From: Noviherbaspirillum galbum | GTDB taxonomy: Bacteria; Pseudomonadota; Gammaproteobacteria; Burkholderiales; Burkholderiaceae_D | Direction: 5' to 3' | Assembly: GCF_010974945.1 (NCBI RefSeq) | Contig: NZ_JAAIVB010000065.1 | Span: forward strand, 83,891 to 147,890 | Length of the DNA: 64,000 nucleotides | In this document: positions 25,835-33,444 of the stretch, one piece after another | Position numbering within the stretch: position 1 is the first letter of the stretch | Layout of the letters: each line of letters starts with the position of its first letter | Made by a program: the position numbers and the translations under genes | The notes under the pieces: model-generated | What the model saw: only the letters and a program-made list of their open reading frames with translations | Told to the model about the DNA's origin: nothing | The model's database searches: none

Positions 25835-26142
25835 GTCGTCGCTCCCATGGCCATCTCCGCCGCCTGGTCCATGCGCAGGCTGACCACGGCAGGAGTGGCG
25901 CCCATGTCGTTGACCGCGATGCGCGTGTCGGCAAGCCGCCAGCGGGCATGGAAGTCGGCCATGACGGCTTCCCAGATCGTCCCGAAGCCATGCGCCGCGG
26001 TGTGGATTTCGATGTCGCAGGCGCCGGCGAGCGGCGCGTGCTCGATCAGGATCTCGAGGTTGCCCGAGCTGACGACGCCGACCAGGCGCGCGTCGCGCAC
26101 GGCCTTGTCGCCACCCGAGAAGGTGAAATGCAAGGTTTCCAT
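25831..26142 (-). CDS. mdcC: Malonate decarboxylase delta subunit (acyl carrier protein)
   Basis: 103 aa. It carries the 2'-(5''-phosphoribosyl)-3'-dephospho-CoA thiol group on a serine; the segment VGVVSSGNLE (residues 21-30) holds the modified serine, Ser25 or Ser26. The ATG at 26142 overlaps the mdcA stop by one base (TAATG). It was not delimited as its own open frame by length alone but is fixed by the start overlap and by its family-typical length. Confidence 0.9.
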   Translation of the reverse strand: METLHFTFSGGDKAVRDARLVGVVSSGNLEILIEHAPLAGACDIEIHTAAHGFGTIWEAVMADFHARWRLADTRIAVNDMGATPAVVSLRMDQAAEMAMGATT

Positions 26143-27803
26143 TACCAGCTCCGGAATTGCCTGGGCGGCTTGTACAGGCCATGCGAAGCCCGCACCAGGT
26201 CTTTCATGTTCTTTGCGGCCAGCAGGTCGCGCGTGGCATCGCGCTTGTTGATGCCGAGGTCTTCCGGCCGGCGGATGATGCCGCGGTCGCGCAGGTTCTC
26301 GACCATGCGCCGGTCGCGCCCCATGCCGACGGGCGTGTAGCCCGCCACGCCGCGGATCGCCTGTTCGCGCTCTTCCTCGTTGCGGCACAGCAGCAGGTTG
26401 GCGATGCCTTCCTCGGTCAGGATGTGGGTGACGTCCTCGCCGTAGATCATCACCGGCGGAATCGGCATCCCGGCCTGCTCGCCGACCGTCCAGGCATCCA
26501 GCCGTTCGACGAAGGCGGGCGCCATGTGTTCGCGGAAGGTCTCGACCATCTGCACCACCAGCTTCTGCCCGCGCGGCATGAGCCTGCTTCCTTCGCGCGA
26601 CTGCGCCCCGGCCTTGAGCCAGGCGGCGCTCGAGTGACGGCGGCCGCGCGCATCGGCGCCCATGTTCGGCGCGCCGCCGAAGCCGGAGATCCGGCCGAGG
26701 GTGGCGGTGGATGAATTGCCCTGCAGGTCGATCTGCAGGGTCGAGCCGATGAACATGTCGCAGGCGTAATGACCGGCTACCTGGCACATCGCGCGGTTGC
26801 TGCGCATCGAACCGTCCGGCCCGACGAAAAACACGTCCGGCCGCGCCCGCACGTAGTCTTCCATGCCGAGTTCGGAGCCGAAGGAATGCACCGACTGCAC
26901 GAAGCCGGCTTCGATGGCGGGAATCAGCGCCGGATGCGGATTCAGCGCCCAGTGGCTGGCGATCTTGCCGCGCAGGCCGAGCGATTCCGCATAGGTCGGC
27001 AGCAGCAGTTCGATGGCGGCGGTGTCGAAGCCGATGCCGTGGTTGAGCCTTTCGATCGCGTATTCGCCGTAGATGCCCTTGATTGCCATCATGGCCATCA
27101 ATACCTGGATCTCGGAGATGAGGGCGGGATCGCGGGTGAACAGCGGTTCGATGTAATGCGGCTGCGGCGCCTTCACCGCGAAGTCGACCCAGTCGCTGGG
27201 CACGTCGACGCGCGGCAGTTCGTCGAGCACCTCGTTGACCTGTGCGATGACGATGCCGTTGCGGAAGGCGGTCGCCTCGACGATGGCCGGCGTATCCTCG
27301 GTGTTCGGGCCGGTGTAGAGGTTGCCCTTGCGGTCGGCGGCCTGCGCGGCGACGAGGCATACGCGCGGCGTGAGGTCGATGAAGTAGCGGCCGAACAGCT
27401 CGAGGTAGGTATGGATTGCGCCGATGTTGAGCTTGCCGGCGGCCACCAGCCGGGCCAGGCGAGCTGCCTGCGGTCCGGAAAAGGAAAAGTCCAGCTTGCT
27501 GGCGATGCCCTTCTCGAAGATGTCGAGGTGCTGCGGCAGCGCCAGCACGGATTGCAGCATATGCAGGTTGTTGACCCGCTGCGGATCGAGGGCGGTCAGG
27601 GCCTGGGCGAGAAAATCCGCCTGCTTCTGGTTGTTGCCCTCGATGCAGACCCTGTCGCCGCTTTCGATCACCGCGTGCAGCAGGTCGGCGACGCGGCCGG
27701 TAGCGACCAGCTTGCCGGCGAGCGCGTCGCCGAGGCTGGCGCGCGCACGCTCCAGGCGGCGCGCCCGGCTGCTGCGTTGAGTATCCCAGTCAGCCCGCGT
27801 CAT
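26142..27803 (-). CDS. mdcA: Malonate decarboxylase alpha subunit (acetyl-S-ACP:malonate ACP transferase)
   Basis: 553 aa CoA-transferase-fold protein that exchanges malonate for acetate on the ACP thiol. The N-terminal VCIEGNNQKQADFLAQAL and YTGPNTEDTPAIVEATAF segments, the LNHGIGFDTAAIELLLP block and the ISGFGGAPNMGADARGRRH block are family signatures. Its start codon immediately follows the TAA of the TRAP permease gene (TAAATG), confirming that transport and catabolism are one transcript. Confidence 0.93.
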   Translation of the reverse strand: MTRADWDTQRSSRARRLERARASLGDALAGKLVATGRVADLLHAVIESGDRVCIEGNNQKQADFLAQALTALDPQRVNNLHMLQSVLALPQHLDIFEKGIASKLDFSFSGPQAARLARLVAAGKLNIGAIHTYLELFGRYFIDLTPRVCLVAAQAADRKGNLYTGPNTEDTPAIVEATAFRNGIVIAQVNEVLDELPRVDVPSDWVDFAVKAPQPHYIEPLFTRDPALISEIQVLMAMMAIKGIYGEYAIERLNHGIGFDTAAIELLLPTYAESLGLRGKIASHWALNPHPALIPAIEAGFVQSVHSFGSELGMEDYVRARPDVFFVGPDGSMRSNRAMCQVAGHYACDMFIGSTLQIDLQGNSSTATLGRISGFGGAPNMGADARGRRHSSAAWLKAGAQSREGSRLMPRGQKLVVQMVETFREHMAPAFVERLDAWTVGEQAGMPIPPVMIYGEDVTHILTEEGIANLLLCRNEEEREQAIRGVAGYTPVGMGRDRRMVENLRDRGIIRRPEDLGINKRDATRDLLAAKNMKDLVRASHGLYKPPRQFRSW

Positions 27804-29153
27804 TTATTTCACTCCCATCACCATGTTGGGCAGGCCGGTCGAGATTTCCGGGAAGACGCACAGCAGCACCACGGCGACGAGCATCAGGCCGACGAAAGGC
27901 ATCACGCCCCAGATGACGTCGCGCAACGGAATGTCCGGCGCAATGTTCTTGATGACGAAGATGTTGAGCCCGACCGGCGGATGGATCAGTCCCATCTCCA
28001 TCACGATGGTCATGACGATGCCGAACCAGATCAGGTCGAAGCCGGCGTCGCGCAGGGGCGGCAGGATGATCGGCGCGGTCATCAGGATGATCGACACCGG
28101 CGGCAGGAAGAAGCCGAGCACCACCACCATCAGCAGGATGACCGCGAGCAGCACCCACTTCGAGAGATGCAGGCCGACCACCCATTGCGCCGCCGACTGG
28201 CTGATATGCAGGTAGCTCATCACGTAGGAGTAGAGCAGCGACATGCCGATGATGAACAGCAGCATGGTCGATTCCTTGATGGTGGAGCTGAGGATCGGCG
28301 CGACGTCCTTCGGTTTCCAGATGCGGTAGACCGCCGCCATCAGGGCAAGGGCGAGCAGGGCGCCGAGGCCGGCGGTCTCGGATGGCGTGGCGTAGCCGCC
28401 GTAGAGGGCGATCATCACGCCGATCAGCAGGACCACGAAGGGCAGCACGCGCGGCAGCATTTCGACTTTCTGCGGTAGCGTGAAGTGTTCTTTCTCGAGA
28501 TAGGCCGAGGCGGTGCCGCTGGACTGGTAGGCGGCATAAGCCATGCGGTATTCCTTATGGGCGCGGTACACGGCATAGCCGGCGAACAGCGCCACCAGCA
28601 GCACGCCCGGGCCGATGCCGGCCAGGAACAGGCGGCCAAGCGATTGTTCGGCGGCCACGGCGTAGAGGATCATTGTGATCGACGGCGGCAGCAGGATGCC
28701 CAGGGTGCCGCCCGCGGCGATCACGCCGGCCGCGAAGCCGGGCGAATAACCGCGCTTGCGCATTTCCGGGATGCCCGCCGATCCGATGGCGGAACAGGTG
28801 GCGGGCGAGGAACCGGCCATCGCGGCGAACAGCGCGCAGGCAAAGACATTCGCAATGGCAAGGCCGCCGGGCACCTTGTGCAGCCACACGTGGATGGCCG
28901 CGTACAGGTCCCTGCCGGCCGGCGACTTGCCGATGGCGGCGCCCTTCAGGATGAACAAGGGTATGGAGAGCAGCGTGATGGATGCCATCTCTTCGTACAC
29001 GTTCTGCGTGACGGTATCCAGAGACGAGGCGGGCATGAAGAAGTACATGAACACGGTCGCCACCGCGCCGAGCGCGAAGGCGATCGGCATGCCGGAGAAC
29101 ATGATCACCAGCGTGGCGACGGCGTAAAGCATGCCTATGGTAAGCGGACTCAT
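27804..29153 (-). CDS. dctM: TRAP transporter large permease (DctM)
   Basis: 449 aa with about eleven to twelve hydrophobic segments, the ion-coupled membrane subunit of a TRAP system. Signatures include AMAGSSPATCSAIGSAGIPEM near residue 112 and GGTLGILLPPSITMI near 146. The start at 29153 overlaps the dctQ stop by four bases. The operon context makes malonate the likely substrate, as in the rhizobial MatPQM system. Confidence 0.92.
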   Translation of the reverse strand: MSPLTIGMLYAVATLVIMFSGMPIAFALGAVATVFMYFFMPASSLDTVTQNVYEEMASITLLSIPLFILKGAAIGKSPAGRDLYAAIHVWLHKVPGGLAIANVFACALFAAMAGSSPATCSAIGSAGIPEMRKRGYSPGFAAGVIAAGGTLGILLPPSITMILYAVAAEQSLGRLFLAGIGPGVLLVALFAGYAVYRAHKEYRMAYAAYQSSGTASAYLEKEHFTLPQKVEMLPRVLPFVVLLIGVMIALYGGYATPSETAGLGALLALALMAAVYRIWKPKDVAPILSSTIKESTMLLFIIGMSLLYSYVMSYLHISQSAAQWVVGLHLSKWVLLAVILLMVVVLGFFLPPVSIILMTAPIILPPLRDAGFDLIWFGIVMTIVMEMGLIHPPVGLNIFVIKNIAPDIPLRDVIWGVMPFVGLMLVAVVLLCVFPEISTGLPNMVMGVK

Positions 29154-29707
29154 GGGGCGGTCTTCCGTTGCGTCAGTTGGGCGGCGATCTGCAGCAGGAT
29201 CTGCAGCGTCAGCAGGGTCATGCCGAAGGCCATCAGGGAGTAGGGGATCCACAACGGCGATCCGAGCGTGGACGACGTGGTCTGGCCTTCGTTCAGCGCC
29301 TCATGGAACAGCGTCCATGATTTCCAGGAAAAGAACGCGCAGAACAGAAGGGAGAACAGGTCGACCAGGAACAGCCTGACGCGATTGACCGACGGCGGCA
29401 GGATGGACGACAGCGCCTCGATGCCGATGTGGCCGCGCGCTCCCTGCACCCAGGCGGCGCAGATGAAGGTTGCGCCGACCAGCATGAACACCGCCACCTC
29501 GTCCTGCCAGTCCGTGGCGGAACGGAACAGGTAGCGGGTGACCACGGAGTAGGTCAGCACCAGCGAGGTTGCGATCATCGCCAGCATGGAGAGACGCATG
29601 AGCAGTCGGTTCAGGAGGTCGAGCGCCGCGCCGGCGGCACCCACCGCCGGGTTTGACGGCGGCGCGGCCGGCTTGGCCGTCTCCAGCTCGAAGCCGTGCG
29701 CGCTCAC
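29150..29707 (-). CDS. dctQ: TRAP transporter small permease (DctQ)
   Basis: 185 aa from a GTG at 29707 that overlaps the dctP stop (GTGA); the ATG further upstream lies deep inside dctP and is unlikely. There are four hydrophobic helices starting near residue 35, with the conserved WQDEVAVFMLVGATF segment after the second helix and RGHIGIEAL before the third. It pairs with DctM in the inner membrane. Confidence 0.88.
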   Translation of the reverse strand: MSAHGFELETAKPAAPPSNPAVGAAGAALDLLNRLLMRLSMLAMIATSLVLTYSVVTRYLFRSATDWQDEVAVFMLVGATFICAAWVQGARGHIGIEALSSILPPSVNRVRLFLVDLFSLLFCAFFSWKSWTLFHEALNEGQTTSSTLGSPLWIPYSLMAFGMTLLTLQILLQIAAQLTQRKTAP

Positions 29708-30729
29708 AGGGTCTTCTCCGCGAGCTTGAGCAGCTTGGAGCAGTTCTCGTTCTTGCCCGCGAAATCCTTCCATGCCGTGGTGCGGGCGATGTCCTGCCAG
29801 CGCTTGACGGTGGCGTCGTTCAGGTCTACCACCTGCGCGCCCGCCTTCTGGTACACGTTCGCCACCTGCACGTCATCGGCCTTCGCCGCCTTCAAGGCGA
29901 ACGCTTCCATCTCGGCGCCCACCGCCATCACCGCCGCCTGCTGGTCCTTGCTCAAGCGGTCGAACGCGGCCTTGGACATCATCAGCGGTTCCAGCATGAA
30001 CCAGTAGGACTTGCCGCGCCCGGTCGTGAGCGCCTTGGATACTTCCTCTAGGCGGAAGGAAATCAGCGAGGTGGACGACGTGAGCGCCGCATCCATCGCG
30101 CCGGTCTGCATGCCGGCATAGATTTCATTCGAGGGCAGGGTCACCACGGCGGAACCCGCCTCCTTCAGGATCATGTCCATCTCGCGCGAGCCGCCGCGTA
30201 CTTTCAGGCCCTTGGCGTCGGTAGGTTCGACGATGGGCTTGCCGCGCGACGCCATGCCGCCCGCCTGCCAGATCCAAGACACGATGACGACGCCCTTCTC
30301 GTTCAGGATGCGCGAGAGTTCCTTGCCGACTTCCGCGTCCTTCCATTTCGCGCCCTGCTCATAGGAGGTGACGAGTCCGGGCATCAGGCCGATGTTGGTC
30401 TCTGGCACCTCGCCGCCGGCATAGGACAGCGGCACCAGCGACATGTCGAGCGCGCCCTTGCGCATGGCGGAGAACTGCGCGTTAGTCTTCATCAGCGACG
30501 AGCCGGGATAGATTTCGAACTTCAGGCTGCCCTTGGTGCGCTTTTCCACTTCGGCGGCGAACATGCGCGTCAGGCGATCGCGGAAGTCGCCCTGTTCCAT
30601 CGTGCCGCCCGGGAACTGGTGCGAGATCTTGATGGTGGTGGTCTGCGCCATGGCCGGCAGGGACATCAGGGAAGCGGCGGCGATGGCAGCACCCGCGCTC
30701 AGAACGAAACGACGCTTGATGGAAAACAT
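29704..30729 (-). CDS. dctP: TRAP transporter periplasmic binding protein (DctP)
   Basis: 341 aa. A signal peptide ends at about residue 28 (AMAQ). The mature protein has the family segments IKISHQFPGGTMEQGD, SLKFEIYPGSSL and KGLKVRGGSREMD, the last containing the arginine that grips the substrate carboxylate. AGGAGA lies 4 bases before the ATG. It is the first gene of the eleven-gene malonate operon and divergent from the GntR regulator. It should capture malonate or a related dicarboxylate in the periplasm. Confidence 0.92.
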   Translation of the reverse strand: MFSIKRRFVLSAGAAIAAASLMSLPAMAQTTTIKISHQFPGGTMEQGDFRDRLTRMFAAEVEKRTKGSLKFEIYPGSSLMKTNAQFSAMRKGALDMSLVPLSYAGGEVPETNIGLMPGLVTSYEQGAKWKDAEVGKELSRILNEKGVVIVSWIWQAGGMASRGKPIVEPTDAKGLKVRGGSREMDMILKEAGSAVVTLPSNEIYAGMQTGAMDAALTSSTSLISFRLEEVSKALTTGRGKSYWFMLEPLMMSKAAFDRLSKDQQAAVMAVGAEMEAFALKAAKADDVQVANVYQKAGAQVVDLNDATVKRWQDIARTTAWKDFAGKNENCSKLLKLAEKTL

Positions 30730-30801
30730 GGTCTCTCCTAGTTGTTGGACTGTCGAACTGTCATACCGCAGGACAGCTGTATTTAAATACGGAAACGGGT
30801 C

Positions 30802-30857
30802 TTTTGTATGCCCGTCTTAAGTTTGTGTATACAGGATGCGATGAAGTGCATACAATG
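30802..30857. promoter_or_regulatory. Cluster of GntR-type half-palindromes between dctP and the regulator
   Basis: Three related sites occur: TTTTGTATGC (30802-30811), GTGTATACAGG with GTATAC at 30827-30832, and GTGCATACAATG with GCATACAATG at 30848-30857. They resemble the GCATACAATATAC operator at 5384 and the ATTGTATACAAT site I recall for Acinetobacter MdcY. They lie across the divergent promoters, so repression of both the malonate operon and the regulator is likely. Confidence 0.6.
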
Positions 30858-30894
30858 TCAACAGGTTTTGAGAATTCAATCGATCGGCCCTCCC

Positions 30895-31563
30895 ATGAAA
30901 AAACTTTCCGATTTGCTCCGTGAAAAGATCGAGGAAAGGATCGTGACCGGCGACCTGGCGCCGGGCGCTTCGCTCGACGAGACGGCCCTCGCCGAGGAGT
31001 TCGGCGCCTCGCGCACGCCGCTCCGGGAAGCCTTCATCCAGCTCGCGTCGAGCGGCTTGATCATCCTGCGGCCACGGCGCAGCGCCATCGTGGCGCAGAT
31101 CGGGCCGCAGCAGCTGGTGGAAATGTTCGAGGTGATGGCGGAATTCGAGGCGATGTGCGGCCGGCTCGCGGCGCGCCGCATGTCGCCCGCCGAGCATGCG
31201 GCCCTGCTGAGCGCGCACGATGCCTGCCGCGCCGCCCGAGACATGCAGGACCCCGACGAGTACTACTACCGCAACGAGGTATTCCATTCGCTCATCTACG
31301 CCGGCAGCCACAACGCCTTCCTGGCGGAGCAGGCGCAGAACCTGTATCGCCGGCTTAGTCCTTACCGCCGGCTGCAGCTTCGCGTGCGCGGCCGCATCGG
31401 CAATTCCTTCGACGAGCATGATGCCGTCGTCAAGGCGATCCTGGAGGGGCGGGGCGACGATACCGCCGAACTGCTGCGCCGGCACGTCGCGATACAGGGC
31501 CAGCGTTTCGCCGACCTGGTGGCGACCCTGAACACCATGCAGCAGCAGGCCGCATCCGCCTGA
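30895..31563 (+). CDS. mdcY: GntR/FCD regulator of the malonate operon (MdcY-like)
   Basis: 222 aa from the ATG at 30895, where the family N-terminus begins; the open frame continues upstream to 30808 through the operator sites. A winged helix occupies residues ~3-68 (ALAEEFGASRTPLREAFIQL) and the FCD domain ~75-210. The divergent position next to dctP-mdc matches the MdcY arrangement, in which the regulator represses malonate genes until malonate or a derivative appears. The name rests on context plus family, not on close sequence comparison. Confidence 0.85.
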   Translation: MKKLSDLLREKIEERIVTGDLAPGASLDETALAEEFGASRTPLREAFIQLASSGLIILRPRRSAIVAQIGPQQLVEMFEVMAEFEAMCGRLAARRMSPAEHAALLSAHDACRAARDMQDPDEYYYRNEVFHSLIYAGSHNAFLAEQAQNLYRRLSPYRRLQLRVRGRIGNSFDEHDAVVKAILEGRGDDTAELLRRHVAIQGQRFADLVATLNTMQQQAASA

Positions 31564-31591
31564 AGGCGAGCCGGGCGGACTGCCATCAATC

Positions 31592-32215
31592 TCAACGCTG
31601 CCGGTCGGGCGCCAGCGTCCTGTAGGGCGGCGTTCCGGCCGTTCCCTGCATCAGGTCGAAGAACACCTGGTCGACATCGGGCAGGGATGACAGCAGCGTT
31701 TCGAGGCGTCCCCGGCTCGCGGCGCCCGAGGTGCAGCCCTGCACCCAGACCATCCTGCGGTTAACCATCACCCACAAGCTGTCCTTCGCGAAGCCAGGTG
31801 CGCCGGCGAATCTCTCGCGCACATGCCTGGCGATGTCCGCGTCGAATGCATAGGCATTCGCATGCTCGCATTTCCCGGCCAGCCAGCAGCTCGTGCCGCG
31901 TTCCACGCGTCCATGGGACTCGGCAATCTTTTCCGCTTCGGTGCGGAACGGACCACGCGGAACCGGGCATTGCGGCAAGCCATTGCTCACTTGGAAGAAG
32001 GGATCGTTGAACCAGTTCTCGACCATGTCGGCGCGGGCCTGAGCCGTCGCAATAAGTAGCGCGGCGCATGTCAGCGCGAGCCTGCGCGAGATGCTTGGAC
32101 GTCGTGCGCGCGCGACGGATTGCGCGTCGATTTCGTACCGGCCGGGCATGCAAAAGTTGGGTCGGAGCATCGTATCTGACAGTGAGGAAACGTGAGAAAA
32201 AAGAATGTGCTTCAT
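31592..32215 (-). CDS. Exported protein with BON-like C-terminal domain
   Basis: About 207 aa if started at 32215; ATGs at 32170 and 32149 are alternatives, and none has a good ribosome site. The longest open frame (to 32455) is rejected because it translates the terminator hairpin. A hydrophobic signal segment RRLALTCAALLIATAQARA occurs before the mature part. The C-terminal ~75 residues (DADIARHVRERF, then LWVMVNRRMVWVQGCT, then LETLLSSLPDVDQVFFDL) follow the helix-strand-strand pattern of a BON domain, often a membrane- or ligand-binding module in periplasmic proteins. Several cysteines are present. Convergent with mdcY; function unknown. Confidence 0.6.
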   Translation of the reverse strand: MKHILFSHVSSLSDTMLRPNFCMPGRYEIDAQSVARARRPSISRRLALTCAALLIATAQARADMVENWFNDPFFQVSNGLPQCPVPRGPFRTEAEKIAESHGRVERGTSCWLAGKCEHANAYAFDADIARHVRERFAGAPGFAKDSLWVMVNRRMVWVQGCTSGAASRGRLETLLSSLPDVDQVFFDLMQGTAGTPPYRTLAPDRQR

Positions 32216-32563
32216 CGCCTTGACAATACCGTTCAACGGCGTAGTATGCACCTCACCTGACGCGTTCAAACGTGCCAAAACATCCTTTGGACGATCTACG
32301 CGCATTGGTTGGAAAGTGTCATGGCGGGAGCGATCGTCGCTTGCCGATGAACCCGAAGCCATGCCGGATCCGACCCCTTGAACCCATGGTTCGAGGGTGC
32401 TGGCAACGTGCGGCAGGTAAAACAAACGGCCCGCAACCATGCGGGCCGTTTTCATTTCCGGCGACGTTTGCAGCCATGTTTTTCACGGTGTCCGCAAGCG
32501 TGTCCGGCGAGGCCGCGCGATGTCTGCGCACCGGTGGTCAATACCGCCGTTCAGTCATCCCAT
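32216..32563. other. Intergenic region with a strong terminator, 348 bases
   Basis: No protein gene is supported. The left half (32216-32420) would hold the promoter of the leftward BON-like gene; I looked for a tRNA or known small RNA there and did not find a convincing fold. The hairpin at 32425 has no obvious upstream gene on the plus strand, so a short transcript ending there is possible. Confidence 0.5.
32425..32456 (+). terminator. Intrinsic terminator
   Basis: AACGGCCCGC (32425-32434) pairs perfectly with GCGGGCCGTT (32441-32450) around AACCAT, followed by TTCATTT on the plus strand and preceded by an A-rich run, so it could also act on the minus strand for the IMPACT-family gene ending at 32564. 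Confidence 0.8.
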
Positions 32564-33166
32564 TCAGTCATCTCGTTCGACGAAGCGGCAACGCCCGCGC
32601 GTCAGTTCCAGCAGCTGTTCGCGCGCCTTCTCCAGGTCCGCCAGCGGCATGCGCATCGTCAGCCTCGCATGCGTTCCATGCGCGCTGTCCAGCAGCGCAT
32701 GGCCGCTCGATTCGATCCAGTGCCTGATCCTTGCCTCTTCGGCGTAATCCACGTCGACCGTCAAGGTCGCCTGCGCGATCCGCGGCGCGAGTTCCGCCTT
32801 CTTGAGCGCGCTCGCCACCGCGTCGGCATAGGCGCGCACCAGGCCGCCCGCACCCAGCTTCACGCCGCCGTAGTAGCGCACGACCGCCGCGAGCACGCCA
32901 TCGAGATCATGGTGGCGAAGCACATCCAGCATCGGCCTGCCGGCAGTGCCGGACGGTTCGCCGTCATCCGACATGCCGGACTGTCCGCCCGCCAGCAGCG
33001 CCCAGCATACATGCGCCGCGCCGCGGTGTTCCGCGCGCAGGGCGGCCACGATGGACAGGGCCTCGTCGCGGCTGGCGACGGGCACGACGAGGCCGATGAA
33101 CCGGCTTTTCTTGATTTCGGTGTCGGAGCCGACAGGGCTGGAAAGGGTGAAGGAGGGCATGGGCAT
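32564..33166 (-). CDS. yigZ: IMPACT (UPF0029/YigZ) family protein
   Basis: 200 aa from 33166, or 198 aa from the ATG at 33160. The N-terminal domain contains the family signature DDGEPSGTAGRPML near residue 66 and VVRYYGGVKLGAGGLVRAY near 95; a smaller C-terminal ferredoxin-like domain (DUF1949-type) follows. Cytoplasmic; the eukaryotic relative IMPACT binds GCN1, while the bacterial role is not settled. Downstream lies the bidirectional-looking terminator at 32425; upstream is the acnB promoter region on the other strand. Confidence 0.9.
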   Translation of the reverse strand: MPMPSFTLSSPVGSDTEIKKSRFIGLVVPVASRDEALSIVAALRAEHRGAAHVCWALLAGGQSGMSDDGEPSGTAGRPMLDVLRHHDLDGVLAAVVRYYGGVKLGAGGLVRAYADAVASALKKAELAPRIAQATLTVDVDYAEEARIRHWIESSGHALLDSAHGTHARLTMRMPLADLEKAREQLLELTRGRCRFVERDD

Positions 33167-33338
33167 AGTGTAACGGGGAGGCGCGGTCGCCGTGCCAATG
33201 CCGCCGGGCGGATTTTCTTGCTGGCTACCCTCCGTCGGTCTACTCCCGTGCCAGAGCGACAAAAAACCCCATCAATCCCGAGAAAAACTGTCGAGAATGG
33301 CCCTTCCTTGCAAAATTGGGATTGCTTTTGAGGTCAAG

Positions 33339-33350
33339 TCTTATATAAGA
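33339..33350. promoter_or_regulatory. Perfect palindrome upstream of acnB
   Basis: TCTTATATAAGA is a perfect 12-base palindrome 95 bases before the acnB start, next to a plausible promoter (TTGAGG at 33328-33333, TATGAG at 33351-33356, 17-base spacing). A position overlapping the promoter suggests a repressor operator. I recall similar CTTATATAAG sites before TCA-cycle genes in betaproteobacteria, read by a GntR-type regulator. Confidence 0.6.
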
Positions 33351-33444
33351 TATGAGAGTTGAATCATTTCCGGCGAACATTTCCAGAAGTCATGTTGAAT
33401 TCGCCATCCCGCCACCACCCGCAAGGTCATAAAAAGGTCAAGCC

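Noticed and set aside
32256..32425. Possible tRNA or tmRNA-like segment (GGTTCGA near 32386)
   Set aside because: No acceptor or anticodon stem can be paired around it on either strand.
32216..32455. N-terminal extension of the BON-like protein
   Set aside because: Its first codons translate the intrinsic terminator hairpin, and it adds no signal or domain.
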